DNA of 36,093 bases from Flavobacteriales bacterium UBA1820 (GCA_002314265.1 DCEW01000068.1:1-36093), one strand, 5' to 3'. Positions 18,212-27,133 are shown, counted from the first letter of the stretch. The notes: a model not told the origin generated them from the letters alone. Program-made: numbers and translations.

Positions 18212-18221
18212 GGGAGACGGG

Positions 18222-19472
18222 TTATTCCTTTACCGAATAAGGGCTGGGTTCCTGGTTGGGCAGGAAATCGAGGGTAGAGTTGTTGGTATCCTGCAGGACG
18301 ATACGCCCGTCGGAGGTTTTCTCCTTTACCTTGCGCGAGGCTACCAGCCCCAGACGCGCTCCGCTGTCGCCGTCGTTTTCACCCACGTAAGTGTAGCCCA
18401 CATCTACGGCCGAGGGTAGCGAAGGATTGTTCAGCACCGAACCTTTGGGCGCGAGTTGCACCCCGTCGATGATCTGTTCGGCCGGGATGGGGTACATCTC
18501 TTTGGAAGTGCCCGAGGGATAGACTACCGAGGTCTTCAAACTGTTCATCCAAGCCGTGATGTCGCCCGTGGGACGAAGGATGAAGTAGGCGCGGTTGCTC
18601 TGCACGGAAAGCTGGTTGATCGTAGCGGAGTATCCGTACAGGTTGATCATGTTGGGCACTTCGGGCACGTCCACATCGAGCCGGTGGTCGTCGTACCATT
18701 CGAAGTCGGCTTGGGTCAGATCGACTTTGCCACCCACCTCGATGTGGTTGATCCCCTGGTTGGCGATCACCAGGCAAGCTCCGGGCTGCACCGGGTGTTC
18801 CTTCCCGTTGCCGGGTACCTGGATGAGCAGGTCGGGGACTACTCTCCCGGGCAGGAACTGGCTCAGATAGCCCTGGTCCATGTTGTCGTTGGTAAATTTG
18901 GACGACATGGCTACCACCAGACTGTCGGCGTAGAGTACCTGGTCGGAGTTGTTGTACAGGCAGATGTACTGGTCGTAGGAGTAGGCTTTTCCGGCGGGAG
19001 AGTAACATCCCGAATTGTAAACCTCCTTGATGACCCAGCCTCCGCTCACGGCAGCCAGTTCGGGGATCACGGCAGGGAAGGTTACTCCCGTCGCGCCGCT
19101 GCCCTCGGCCGGAGCCAGAACGCTTTGGCTGGTCAGGGTATATTGATAGACGTTTTCTTTGCCGTTGGTCTGGTAAACCCCGTACACGAAGATGTTGTAC
19201 ACCCCCTCTTCCAGTTCGGCGCGGGCCGTTCCGCTCGCATCGGTCTGGACGGTCGTTTCGGCCTGGGTCGAAGTATTGGTAAACGTTACGTCAAAGCCCA
19301 CGGCCGGCTCTCCGGTCGTAGCCCGGGTGGTGTTCGGGGTGTAAATAGGCGTGTCGTCTCCCGGCAGGTTTACCTGAAGACTTACCGGCACCAGAACGGG
19401 GCCGTTTTCTTTGCTGCACCCGCTCACCAGGAGCAAGGCGGCCACGAGAAAAGAAAATGCGATTTTTTTCAT
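18222..19472 (-). CDS. DUF4876-like surface lipoprotein
   Basis: This is a lipoprotein of 416 residues with a clear type II signal peptide (KKIAFSFLVAALLL) and lipobox VSGC at about residues 17-20. The residues after the Cys, SKENG, are not the strongly acidic run of the best known Bacteroidetes surface-export signal. Residues about 30-130 form an Ig-like carboxypeptidase-regulatory-type domain (FDVTFTNTSTQAETTVQTD, EEGVYNIFVYG). The rest is a DUF4876-type domain (KEVYNSGCYSP, YICLYNNSDQVLYAD, ACLVIANQGINH). The gene lies between the TonB receptor and the barrel protein in the same operon, so it is probably the receptor's surface-exposed lid or ligand-binding partner, by analogy to SusD-type arrangements. 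The ligand is unknown. Confidence 0.75.
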   Translation of the reverse strand: MKKIAFSFLVAALLLVSGCSKENGPVLVPVSLQVNLPGDDTPIYTPNTTRATTGEPAVGFDVTFTNTSTQAETTVQTDASGTARAELEEGVYNIFVYGVYQTNGKENVYQYTLTSQSVLAPAEGSGATGVTFPAVIPELAAVSGGWVIKEVYNSGCYSPAGKAYSYDQYICLYNNSDQVLYADSLVVAMSSKFTNDNMDQGYLSQFLPGRVVPDLLIQVPGNGKEHPVQPGACLVIANQGINHIEVGGKVDLTQADFEWYDDHRLDVDVPEVPNMINLYGYSATINQLSVQSNRAYFILRPTGDITAWMNSLKTSVVYPSGTSKEMYPIPAEQIIDGVQLAPKGSVLNNPSLPSAVDVGYTYVGENDGDSGARLGLVASRKVKEKTSDGRIVLQDTNNSTLDFLPNQEPSPYSVKE

Positions 19473-19509
19473 TTTTTTGTAAATATTTGTTTGAGAATTT
19501 TTTATCCGA

Positions 19510-22239
19510 TTACAATTTCATCTGTACCTCCGCGCCGAAAAACGGGATGACCCACCGCCGGGTTTCGGTATTCAGGTTGGTACGGTATCGAGGGTTGTAA
19601 TCCCACAGGCGATTGACGAAAAACGAAGCTTTGAGGTTTTTCCCGATCTCTTTCGAAGCCTTCAGGTTCAGGCTTACCGACACGGGCGAAACGTTCGGCT
19701 CGAAGTAACTGTCGGAAAACGTGAGCACGATGCTCGAAAAGGCCGGATCGGAAGCCATATCCGGTGTGAAGGGCCGCTCGATACCGTCTTTCCCGATGTA
19801 CGAGGTAGGCAGCCCGGAAAACTTTTTCGACCAACTCCGCGAAGTCCACACCACCTGGATCATGGTCGAGAAGTACAGGCGGAAACGGGGAATGTGCGTA
19901 TTGAGCCAAATGTTGGTGTTGAACTGCTCGCGGTACGTGCTGTAATCCCAGTCGTAGATCCCCACGTAAGGGTAGGGTTTGCCCATGTACAGCCCGCTGG
20001 GGTATTTCTGCATCGGCAGGCTGTTGTCGTACAGGGTGCGGTAGTAGGCCCCGTTGAGGGTGATCGAAGTGCGCAAGGCCGGGATTTCGGGGATCGTCAG
20101 GGAGTATTCCATCCCGGTCTTCACCGTGCGTTCGCTGTTCATCGGCAGGGAATAGCTCAACAGCAGGGTGTCTCTCTCGGGAAGGAAATCCTCCAGGGAA
20201 GGTTTCCCCTCCACCGGTTCGCGGAGTGTGGAGTATTTGACGTAAGGGAACGAATAATACCGCGTGCGGTAGGCAAACCCTTCGGTGGATTCCTCCCGGA
20301 AAGCGGTCAGGGACAGGGTGTATTTCCCGAAAGTGAAGTCCGCCCCGGTTTCGAATTTGACATTCTTGTTGGGTTTCAGTTCCGGGTTGGTGCGGTCCGA
20401 TACCGACGTATTGACCCACAGTACCCGGTTGGCCTCGGTCTGGGAATAGTAGTTCAACACGATCACATCGTTGTAGGATTCCTGCGGGTAGAGGTAGTCC
20501 AGCGTCGGCATTTTCATCTGTTGGCCGTATCCCGCCCGAAGGGCTATCCCCAGCGTTTGTCCGCCTACACGGGCCGAGGGCAGGGTCCAGATCATGTTTA
20601 CCCGGGGTTCGGCGTACACCCGCCCCTGCATCCGGTAGTGGCTCGGCAGGTTGCCCAGCATCGACAGGCGGATCCCCGCCGTCAGGGTCAGTTTGTGTTC
20701 CCCGAAGCAGGTCATGAATTTTTCTTCGGCAAACAACGCCGTACGCACCATCGCCGGGACATCGCTGTAACGCCGTTCGCGGGAAGCGTAGGAGGAAGTC
20801 GGGTAGGGAGGATACGTCGCGTCGTACACCATGCCGCGTCCCACGTTTTTGTCCATCGAAGCCTCCAGCCCCACCATCGCCCGGTGGGTGGTCCGGCCCA
20901 GGGAGTAGATCCCCACGGCGTTGAACTGGGCGAAGAGGTTCAGCGGACGGTCTTCGTTCCGATAGCGGGAAAGGTATTCCGCCGGCAGGTACGTCCCTTC
21001 GTGTTCGCCCGCCTGGGTGCCCGAAGGGTAGGGGAGCACCCCTTGGGGGGCGACCAGCATCTCGCGTTGCAGTACCGAAGAGGTGTACGAAGCCGAGACC
21101 ACGGCCTCCACGTAGCTCACCGCCGCGCGGTTCACGTCCCACGTCCCGTCGTACGACAAGGTAAAACGGTGGAACGAGGCGTCATACCGGTCGGTCTTTG
21201 GAGTGAGGTCCGGGTCGTTCTTCTGCGTGTCCAGGGTCCCGACATAGGAGAACGTCAGGCGGTGGTTTAGGCTCGTCCCGCCGAGCGAGCTTTTCCCCGT
21301 GTAGTTTCCCTGAAAGGAAATGCGGGTGTATTTCTGCAACTGCTCGCGTACGTCGGGGCGGCCTTGCGTCAGGTCTATCCCCACGTGCAGTGTCCCGGCG
21401 CGTTCGCCCAGGGAAAATCCTTTCCCGGCGTAGACCAGTTTGTTCAACGGGTCGGCCTTCACGCGCACGTTCAGCGGCGAGGCTCCCGATTTGGGCTGGA
21501 GGATCACCACCGAGGAGGACATGTCGCCGTATTTGACCGACGAGATCCCCTGTATCACTTCCACCTCTTCCATGTGGTCGGTGGAGATCTGCCGCAGGTC
21601 GATCCCCCCTCCGATGGTCGATCGTGCGCTTACCAGTTCATCGGGAAGCCGCAGCAGCGTCGCATTGTTCGACAATGGCGCTCCTCCCAGGATGATGGAC
21701 GCTCCTAAGGCCGTATTGTCGTCGCCCCCTGCCTGCCGGGCATACATCTGCTCCCGGCTGCTGATGTTCGCATCGTAGGAGAGATACCCCGGAAGCAATT
21801 GGAAGACATCGCTCAAACTCGAAGGCTGGATGTACTCCAGGGCGGCTTGGGTGAGGGTCGAGGAAGAAGTCCCGCCCGTAGGCCGGTTTACCGGCATCAC
21901 CACCACATCGTCCAGTTGGAAGGACATCGGGTAGATCTTCACCTCTACGAACAGACTGTCCCGAACTTCGATCGTCCGGGAGGCGGGTTGAAATCCCAGG
22001 AAACTTACGCTCAAACGGTACGACCCTTTGGGGATCTCCGGGATCGAAAACATCCCGTCCCGGTCGGTGGTTGTCTGGATCGAGAGTTCATCGATGCGCA
22101 CCAGGGCATAGACCACCGCCTCGCCACTATCCCCGTCCGTTACCTTCCCGCGGACCGAACACCGCTCTTGTGCGGGAAGTGGCCAGGCGGAAAGCAGCAG
22201 CGCGGCGCATCCAAGTATCGCATGAAAAATTTTCCCCAT
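19510..22239 (-). CDS. TonB-dependent outer-membrane receptor
   Basis: This is a protein of 909 residues. I take the ATG at 22237-22239 because it opens a good signal peptide (FHAILGCAALLLSAWPLPAQ); the longer frame has no export signal at its front. A carboxypeptidase-D-like regulatory domain follows (VRGKVTDGDSGEAVVYALV, GSYRLSVSFLGF). Then come the plug domain (SSLSDVFQLLPGYLS, SIILGGAPLSN, VEVIQGISSVKYGDMSS) and a 22-strand-type barrel ending WVIPFFGAEVQMKL. It imports a ligand across the outer membrane using TonB energy. It is the first gene of the six-gene operon, followed at short spacing by DUF4876. The plug reads DDNTALGASIILGG, the family's usual loop. The ligand cannot be deduced; iron, haem or another metal complex would fit this kind of operon. 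Confidence 0.93.
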   Translation of the reverse strand: MGKIFHAILGCAALLLSAWPLPAQERCSVRGKVTDGDSGEAVVYALVRIDELSIQTTTDRDGMFSIPEIPKGSYRLSVSFLGFQPASRTIEVRDSLFVEVKIYPMSFQLDDVVVMPVNRPTGGTSSSTLTQAALEYIQPSSLSDVFQLLPGYLSYDANISSREQMYARQAGGDDNTALGASIILGGAPLSNNATLLRLPDELVSARSTIGGGIDLRQISTDHMEEVEVIQGISSVKYGDMSSSVVILQPKSGASPLNVRVKADPLNKLVYAGKGFSLGERAGTLHVGIDLTQGRPDVREQLQKYTRISFQGNYTGKSSLGGTSLNHRLTFSYVGTLDTQKNDPDLTPKTDRYDASFHRFTLSYDGTWDVNRAAVSYVEAVVSASYTSSVLQREMLVAPQGVLPYPSGTQAGEHEGTYLPAEYLSRYRNEDRPLNLFAQFNAVGIYSLGRTTHRAMVGLEASMDKNVGRGMVYDATYPPYPTSSYASRERRYSDVPAMVRTALFAEEKFMTCFGEHKLTLTAGIRLSMLGNLPSHYRMQGRVYAEPRVNMIWTLPSARVGGQTLGIALRAGYGQQMKMPTLDYLYPQESYNDVIVLNYYSQTEANRVLWVNTSVSDRTNPELKPNKNVKFETGADFTFGKYTLSLTAFREESTEGFAYRTRYYSFPYVKYSTLREPVEGKPSLEDFLPERDTLLLSYSLPMNSERTVKTGMEYSLTIPEIPALRTSITLNGAYYRTLYDNSLPMQKYPSGLYMGKPYPYVGIYDWDYSTYREQFNTNIWLNTHIPRFRLYFSTMIQVVWTSRSWSKKFSGLPTSYIGKDGIERPFTPDMASDPAFSSIVLTFSDSYFEPNVSPVSVSLNLKASKEIGKNLKASFFVNRLWDYNPRYRTNLNTETRRWVIPFFGAEVQMKL

Positions 22240-22284
22240 CCTTGTCTCCCGGAGTGCCCCTTGAGCGGGTACTTCCGGCGAGTG

Positions 22285-22315
22285 CAAAGATGGGGAGAAG
22301 CCTTCCGGGGGACAA
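22285..22315 (-). promoter_or_regulatory. Possible promoter of the TonB-receptor operon
   Basis: The minus strand carries TTG (22313-22315), 20 bases, then CATCTTTG (22285-22292), one mismatch from TAnnTTTG. It lies about 46 bases before the receptor ATG. The spacing fits the Bacteroidetes promoter, but the -7 first base is off consensus. No Fur-like palindrome was recognised. Confidence 0.4.
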
Positions 22316-22371
22316 TCCCCTAAAATGGGGAAAAACCTCGCCGCTTTCCTCAAAAAGCGTGAGAGGAGTCT

Positions 22372-23670
22372 TTATCCCATTGTCTCGTCTTTCTTTGGGC
22401 GGAAAAAGATAAAGCGCGAGGAATGGTCGTAGGTCAGGTAGTTCCACATCCAATCCAGCAATACCGCCAACTTGTTTCTCACGCCCAGGATCGAGCGCAG
22501 GTGGATCACCAGCCACATCGCCCAAGCGAAAAATCCATGCACGTGTACTTTTCCGAAGTCAGCCACCGCCTTGTTGCGTCCCACGGTAGCCATCGTACCG
22601 TAATCCTTGTAGTGGAATTCCCGGGGAGTTTTTCCCTGTGCGATCCGGTTGAGGTTGTGGGCCAGACAGCGTCCCTGCTGGATGGCCACCTGTGCGACTT
22701 GAGGATGACCGTTCGGGTAGCCCGGTTGAACCTGCAGACAGAGGTCGCCTACGACAAAGATATTTTCGCTGCCCACCAAGCGGTTGTACGCATCCACCAA
22801 AATACGCCCGCCGCGGCCTGTTTTTTCTTTCGGGATCCCTTCGAAACGGACGGCTGTAACACCGCTCACCCAGATGAGCGCTTGGGTTGAAATGGTCTGC
22901 CCGTCGTTCAGCACCACCGCTCCGTCGCGGAAGTCGGTAACCAGTTTCCCGAGCAGGATCCGCACCCGCATATCTTCGAGGTATTTTTTGGCGTGGCGCG
23001 AAGCCGATTCCGACATCACCCCCAGCAGGCGGTCCGTCCCTTCGATCAGATAGACATGCATTCGGGTCTCCAGATCGGGATAATCCTTGGGCACGATAAA
23101 GCGTTTCATCTCAGCGATTGCCCCGGCGATTTCTACTCCGGTAGCACCTCCACCGACGATCACCACATTGAGCAGCGAGCGGCGTTCCTGTTTGTCTTCG
23201 TCGTCCAGCGCATTTTCCAGGTTGAGCAGCAGGCTGGTGCGCAGGGTGAGGGCTTCGCGCACTTCCTTCATCGGCAGGGCATGTTCTTCGATGGCACGGT
23301 TGCCGTAGTAGTTGGTCGTCGTTCCTCCGGCCAGGATCAGGTAGTCGTAGTCCAAATCCCCGATCGAGGTAACGATCCGGTTTTCCTCCGGCACGATCTT
23401 CTGCACGTCGGCCATGCGGAAGTAAAAGTCTTTTTCCCGATGGAACAACTTTCGGAACGGGAAGCAGATAGACCCCGGCTCCAGGCCGCCCGAAGCGACC
23501 TGGTAGAGCAGCGGGGGAAATTGATGGTAGTTGTTGCGGTCTATCAGCACGATCTGGTAGCGGCGGCTGTCGATCTTGTTCACCAGTTTGATTCCGGCGA
23601 AACCTCCACCGACGATCACCACCCGTTTTTTTTCGGTGCGGGGAATACGAATATCCATAGAAGTACGCAT
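22372..23670 (-). CDS. Type II NADH dehydrogenase-like FAD/NAD(P) oxidoreductase
   Basis: This is a protein of 432 residues from the ATG at 23668-23670; another ATG four codons later is also possible. The FAD-binding Rossmann motif GGGFAG is at 21-26, and the NAD-binding motif VVIVGGGATGVEIAG is in the middle. The second FAD motif is NIFVVGDLCLQ, and a hydrophobic C-terminal segment (GFFAWAMWLVIHL) probably docks it to the inner membrane. This is the layout of NDH-2, which passes electrons from NADH to quinone without pumping protons. The gene is divergent from mgtC and stands alone. The 132-base gap after it, ahead of the TonB operon, holds only a weak hairpin. A quinone-independent oxidoreductase role cannot be excluded. 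Confidence 0.88.
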   Translation of the reverse strand: MRTSMDIRIPRTEKKRVVIVGGGFAGIKLVNKIDSRRYQIVLIDRNNYHQFPPLLYQVASGGLEPGSICFPFRKLFHREKDFYFRMADVQKIVPEENRIVTSIGDLDYDYLILAGGTTTNYYGNRAIEEHALPMKEVREALTLRTSLLLNLENALDDEDKQERRSLLNVVIVGGGATGVEIAGAIAEMKRFIVPKDYPDLETRMHVYLIEGTDRLLGVMSESASRHAKKYLEDMRVRILLGKLVTDFRDGAVVLNDGQTISTQALIWVSGVTAVRFEGIPKEKTGRGGRILVDAYNRLVGSENIFVVGDLCLQVQPGYPNGHPQVAQVAIQQGRCLAHNLNRIAQGKTPREFHYKDYGTMATVGRNKAVADFGKVHVHGFFAWAMWLVIHLRSILGVRNKLAVLLDWMWNYLTYDHSSRFIFFRPKKDETMG

Positions 23671-23810
23671 TTGTTTTTGTGTTATAGTCCCGGTTTGCTT
23701 GTCAAACGAAAATACAACATTTTTCCCCACCTTTTCCATTTTGTGGACCAACGGCACAAATTTTCCTACGAACGTATCCCCGGGCATTTCCGCAAGCGCG
23801 GTGAAAAGAG

Positions 23811-23818
23811 TACATTTG
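23811..23818 (+). promoter_or_regulatory. -7 promoter element of the mgtC-like gene
   Basis: TACATTTG is an exact TAnnTTTG match, 31 bases before the mgtC-like ATG at 23849. No clear TTTG is seen at 19-21 bases upstream. It fixes the short start for the gene, since upstream ATGs in the frame lie before the promoter. Confidence 0.65.
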
Positions 23819-23848
23819 TCCGAGAAACGGAAAAAATCGCACGAAAGG

Positions 23849-24511
23849 ATGGAATGGGAACTTATCGGGCGGCTGTTACTGGCCGGAGTGCTGGGAGCCG
23901 TCATCGGGCTGGATCGGGAATACCGTGCCAAGGAAGCCGGATTCCGCACGCATTTTTTGGTCTCGTTGGGCAGCGCCCTGTTCATGGTCGTCTCGCAGTA
24001 CGGCTTTCAAGATTTTCAGGTCGAAGGCGGAACACCGCTGGACCCCAGTCGGGTAGCTGCGCAGATCGTCAGCGGCATCGGTTTTCTGGGCGCAGGAACC
24101 ATCATCTTCCAGAAGCAACTCATCCGGGGGCTCACCACCGCCGCCGGCATGTGGGCCACGGCCGGCATCGGCATGGCCATCGGCGGAGGCATGTACTGGA
24201 TCGGCGTAGCGGCAACGGCCCTTACCCTGGCCGGCATGGAACTGCTCACCGTATTGTTCAAGGACGTAGCCCTGCACAACATGTCCCTTACGTTTTCTAC
24301 CACCGACCGTCAGAACCTCGCCCGGGTAATGGACGAAGTCTGCAAAAAGAAATGCCCCATCATCAGCTATTCCACCCAGCAGGAGCAGCACGGGGAGCTG
24401 ACCGTCTATAAAGTCTCGATGTTCATCAAGATCCACCATCGCAGCGATGTCCAGGCGCTGTTTACCTTTATCCAGTCTCTGCCGCAGATCACCCTGACCA
24501 GCATCGAGTAG
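23849..24511 (+). CDS. MgtC/SapB-family membrane protein
   Basis: This protein has 220 residues. I chose the ATG at 23849 because a -7 promoter element lies at 23811-23818 and the longer frame reads through the divergent gene's coding strand. The N-terminal half carries the MgtC signature: LLAGVLGAVIGLDREYRAKEAGFRTHFLV, SGIGFLGAGTII (with the polar Glu/Asp/Arg residues of the family) and GLTTAAGMWATAGIGMAIG, with four to five membrane segments. The C-terminal part from about residue 135 is a soluble ACT-like domain (LTVYKVSMFIKIHHRSDVQALFTFIQSL). The family is linked to magnesium limitation and, in pathogens, to survival in macrophages; the role here is unknown. It is the last core-like gene before the accessory island. 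Confidence 0.9.
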   Translation: MEWELIGRLLLAGVLGAVIGLDREYRAKEAGFRTHFLVSLGSALFMVVSQYGFQDFQVEGGTPLDPSRVAAQIVSGIGFLGAGTIIFQKQLIRGLTTAAGMWATAGIGMAIGGGMYWIGVAATALTLAGMELLTVLFKDVALHNMSLTFSTTDRQNLARVMDEVCKKKCPIISYSTQQEQHGELTVYKVSMFIKIHHRSDVQALFTFIQSLPQITLTSIE

Positions 24512-24526
24512 GGAAATGAAAAAGCG

Positions 24527-24547
24527 ACCTAAAAGTTATTTTTAGGT
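24527..24547 (+). terminator. AT-rich hairpin after the mgtC-like gene
   Basis: ACCTAAAA (24527-24534), loop GTTA, TTTTTAGGT (24539-24547). The hairpin's own 3' arm is T-rich, so it may serve as a weak terminator. It sits 15 bases after the stop codon and at the point where base composition drops. Confidence 0.45.
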
Positions 24548-24577
24548 GTTATAGAAAATGTAAATGTTCATCAATAA

Positions 24578-25345
24578 ATGGTAGATATGGCAAAACTATA
24601 TAAATATTTAGATGCCATGGGAGGGCTTATGATGCTTTCGAATAGCAATCTCCAATTTACCAATGCTACACGATTGAATGATCCATTTGACTGTCATCCA
24701 TCTTTGATGGATTTTTCCAATGTCCCAAAGTCGATTTGTAAAGGATGGCCTCCTCATGTTATACAATCACTTTGTTCGGGTAGACATGAGCGATATAGAG
24801 AGCGTGCATGGATTTGTAGCCTATCGAAAATCTTTGATTCTTTATTGATGTGGAGTTATTACAGCAACCATAAAGGTATATGTATAGGACTTGATATGGA
24901 AAAAGTTTCCAACTATTTGTCTCAAATGCATGGACAAATAGTTATAGGTTGTTGGGTAATGGAAGTACAATATCGGAATATAGTGGAGAAGCCGAATTAT
25001 TATCGAAGTGTGGAGGATTTTTTTCGTTATCAAATGAGTACCAATGCAATGGCTTGGAAACATGAACAAGAAGTTCGTTTAATCTCTTGGGATCCGTTGC
25101 CTAGTTATATGCGGTTGTTACCTCATCAGGATGATAGAGAAGGTCCTATTGATTGGAAAGAAATACGTGCTTATCTTCCAATAGGAGGGGAATGTTTTGA
25201 TTCTATTTATTTGGGGGTTACTATTGATGGAAAGATGAAAAAAAGGATTGTTGAGGAGGCAAAAAAACTCAATCCTAGTATAGCGATCTATCAAATGAAG
25301 GTCGATCCGGATGCCTTTCTATTGAAACCGGAATTGATAAAATGA
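24578..25345 (+). CDS. DUF2971-like protein, AT-rich
   Basis: This 255-residue protein has the DUF2971 pattern: an opening KLYKYL, the motif RLNDPFDCHPS, then ICSLSKIFDSLLMWSYYSNHKGICIGLD, and later MAWKHEQEVRLIS. The start could be the ATG at 24578 or the one three codons later. The family is widespread, of unknown biochemical function, and often found among defence and mobile genes; that is background knowledge and not proof of a defence role. The gene is much more AT-rich than the core genes before it, with A/T at most third positions, which suggests horizontal transfer. It has no close co-directional neighbour. No shared island promoter box was found ahead of it. Confidence 0.75.
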   Translation: MVDMAKLYKYLDAMGGLMMLSNSNLQFTNATRLNDPFDCHPSLMDFSNVPKSICKGWPPHVIQSLCSGRHERYRERAWICSLSKIFDSLLMWSYYSNHKGICIGLDMEKVSNYLSQMHGQIVIGCWVMEVQYRNIVEKPNYYRSVEDFFRYQMSTNAMAWKHEQEVRLISWDPLPSYMRLLPHQDDREGPIDWKEIRAYLPIGGECFDSIYLGVTIDGKMKKRIVEEAKKLNPSIAIYQMKVDPDAFLLKPELIK

Positions 25346-26165
25346 GACACATTTATTCCATTTTCAGAAGAAATAGAATCTGTTTGTTCTGGTCAAAAGT
25401 CAAAGCAAGCTTTTCTCCTTGTCGTTGCGCTCGGCATTCCTTGTCTTTTGATAAGATATAGGATGCGGTTCGGGGTTGCCAAACCTGAAAAACTTGCGTT
25501 TTCTCCTTGCCTCTCCTTTCACCTTTGTGTATCTTTGCTTCGATAACCAAACCGTAACAGCCTATGGTAAAATAATCTCAGTGTCTTTGTAGATCCATCC
25601 TGCACCGCATTTCCCCCGCCGGAATGCGGAGCGAACATATAAAAGCGTTAGCTTTATCTCTTGCTTATCGAAATCTGGTAAATATTGTATTCTAATTTAC
25701 AGCATAATGTAAATCAATATAATATAAAATTCGATCTGTTTTTAAGGAACAAAACGGGAACAAGAATGTGCTTTTTTGCGATTCTTTGATTTTTTTGTTT
25801 CATTAGGTTTCATTCTTTGCACTTGCTTGCACAATAAGAACCTCTCAAAGATTTTCTACCCATTGCTGCCCTATCATGACAAAGCATCTAATGCTTTCAA
25901 AATGCTTCATGCAGCCAAAAGAAAAAAGATACTTCTGATGTCAACGAACGCATCGTTTTGCAAAGGTAATTCTTTTTATCAACAGGCAGTCATCTATTCC
26001 TGCCTAAATGCAGTTTAGTTTAATTTAGCCTATATATAGAGCTAATAAACCAAACTAAACTGGTTTTTCCCTTATCACTTCAATACTACAGCCAAAAGAG
26101 AAAAACTTTTTATTTTCCTTTTTTCTTTTCGCTGTACAATTCCTGTAAGAGTTTTTGTAATCAAC
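25346..26165. other. 820-base AT-rich intergenic junction without a supported gene
   Basis: I see no gene that I can defend here. Small frames exist: a 65-aa one on the minus strand at 25353-25550 and an 80-aa one on the plus strand at 25776-26018. Neither has recognisable domains. The region holds GTATCTTTGC at 25529-25538, which fits the CTnDOT-type attachment core GTAnnTTTGC but equally the -7 promoter pattern. It also holds a hairpin (CCGCATT-type stem, 25605-25629) and a large imperfect palindrome (26011-26062). It looks like a junction or old end of a mobile element; no integrase gene is present in the window. Confidence 0.5.
26011..26062. repeat. 52-base imperfect palindrome
   Basis: Outer arms CAGTTTAGTTT (26011-26021) and AAACTAAACTG (26052-26062) are perfect complements. 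Inner arms TTAGC (26025-26029) and GCTAA (26041-26045) are also complementary. A TATATATA run sits in the centre. It could be a protein-binding site or a transcription end for the minus-strand metallophosphoesterase gene, which stops about 100 bases away. Confidence 0.65.
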
Positions 26166-26945
26166 TCAAATGCCTTTCATCTCCATGATGTCGAGCAGGT
26201 GGAATATTGTGCCGTCATGGATGGTGGTCGCCGAAGCGTGGTAATGGCCGTAATACCACGCATGCAGCGGATGTCCGTGCACGGTAAGCCAGCGGTAAAG
26301 CCGTTCCAGATCACGGCGTTCATGCCTGATGTCGTCGGCAAGCCACTCGTCGCCTGCGCAGAAGTGTTCCAGATCGCGCTTCGCCGCGGGCGGACAGAAC
26401 GACGGGGCGCTGTGGGTAACGACGGTATCGATCCGCACATCCTCATCGGTTAGAATGACGAGTTCCCGCTCGTCGTATCGGAACGCCTCGTCGCGCCAAT
26501 AAAGCGGCAGACACCTCTTGCCCTGCATACGGTGCATGTCCATCATCGAGAGGCGGAAGTTGCGATCAACCGATACTGCACCCCCGATGCAGAGGATGTT
26601 GTGCGAACGGGTATGCACCACCGTATAGTCGGGGAGCGTCTTCATGCAGGGATAGTCGATCATCTCTCCATCGAAATACCGCGGGTCGTCATGGTTGCCC
26701 CGTACCATCAGCAGCAGGACATTCGCCTGTTCCAAACGGGTGTGCAGTCTTTCCCGATAGAGCCGGTCGTAAAAGCGCCACGGTTCGAATCCGAAACCGC
26801 AATCCCCGGCCACGACAACCGTCGCATCGGAAATGCCGTATTCGGCAATCTTCTCGGCAAGCGCTTCGAATTCGCCGTGGACGTCGCCGCAGGCGATGAT
26901 GTTGTCGGAGCGCTCGCTCAAATCCAACCATTGCATGGCATTCAT
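26166..26945 (-). CDS. Metallophosphoesterase
   Basis: This 259-residue protein contains all calcineurin-like phosphoesterase motifs: GDVHGE near residue 20, GDCGFG, GNHDD, THSAP and GHYH. Together these bind two metal ions and catalyse phosphoester hydrolysis. The start may be the ATG at 26943-26945 or the one three codons later. There is no signal peptide, so the protein is cytosolic. It diverges from the 509-aa gene, and both starts are preceded by the shared 17-nt promoter box. The target could be nucleotides, RNA ends or phosphoproteins; nothing in the sequence decides. Its presence in the box regulon links it to the island's other genes. Confidence 0.9.
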   Translation of the reverse strand: MNAMQWLDLSERSDNIIACGDVHGEFEALAEKIAEYGISDATVVVAGDCGFGFEPWRFYDRLYRERLHTRLEQANVLLLMVRGNHDDPRYFDGEMIDYPCMKTLPDYTVVHTRSHNILCIGGAVSVDRNFRLSMMDMHRMQGKRCLPLYWRDEAFRYDERELVILTDEDVRIDTVVTHSAPSFCPPAAKRDLEHFCAGDEWLADDIRHERRDLERLYRWLTVHGHPLHAWYYGHYHASATTIHDGTIFHLLDIMEMKGI

Positions 26946-26974
26946 TTTTCAGATTCGACAATCATTACAAAAAT

Positions 26975-27012
26975 ACAAAATAACGGTTTCCTTATGCCTA
27001 ATCGCGACATAA
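26975..27012 (-). promoter_or_regulatory. Island promoter box 1 (metallophosphoesterase)
   Basis: On the minus strand, box TTATGTCGCGATTAGGC (26996-27012) is followed by 12 bases and then TTATTTTG (26976-26983), a one-mismatch -7 element. A perfect TATTTTTG also lies 8 bases further down. The box falls where the -33 element would be. Confidence 0.7.
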
Positions 27013-27070
27013 ATCATGAAATGGCAGATGACATCATCCCCCAGGGACAATTATTTCGGTCATAAAAAAC

Positions 27071-27107
27071 TTGTGTCGTGATTTGGCTTATCCTCCGGTT
27101 ATTTTTG
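27071..27107 (+). promoter_or_regulatory. Island promoter box 2 (509-aa gene)
   Basis: Box TTGTGTCGTGATTTGGC at 27071-27087, 12 bases, then TATTTTTG at 27100-27107 (exact TAnnTTTG). It lies 27 bases before the ATG at 27134. Together with box 1 it forms a divergent promoter pair. Confidence 0.8.
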
Positions 27108-27133
27108 TCACGTAACCAATACGAAGAAAAACT

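Noticed and set aside
14170..18277. Several long frames opposite or out of phase with the DUF4857, ABC and barrel genes
   Set aside because: They are Arg/Pro/Gly-rich shadows of well supported genes and lack domains or promoters.
25353..25550. 65-aa minus-strand frame after the DUF2971 gene
   Set aside because: It is short and very Lys/Gln-rich, overlaps the attachment-like core, and has no supporting signal.
25776..26018. 80-aa plus-strand frame in the AT-rich junction
   Set aside because: It has no known domain or promoter and only the second half looks mildly protein-like; it may be a mobile-element end. Left unannotated.
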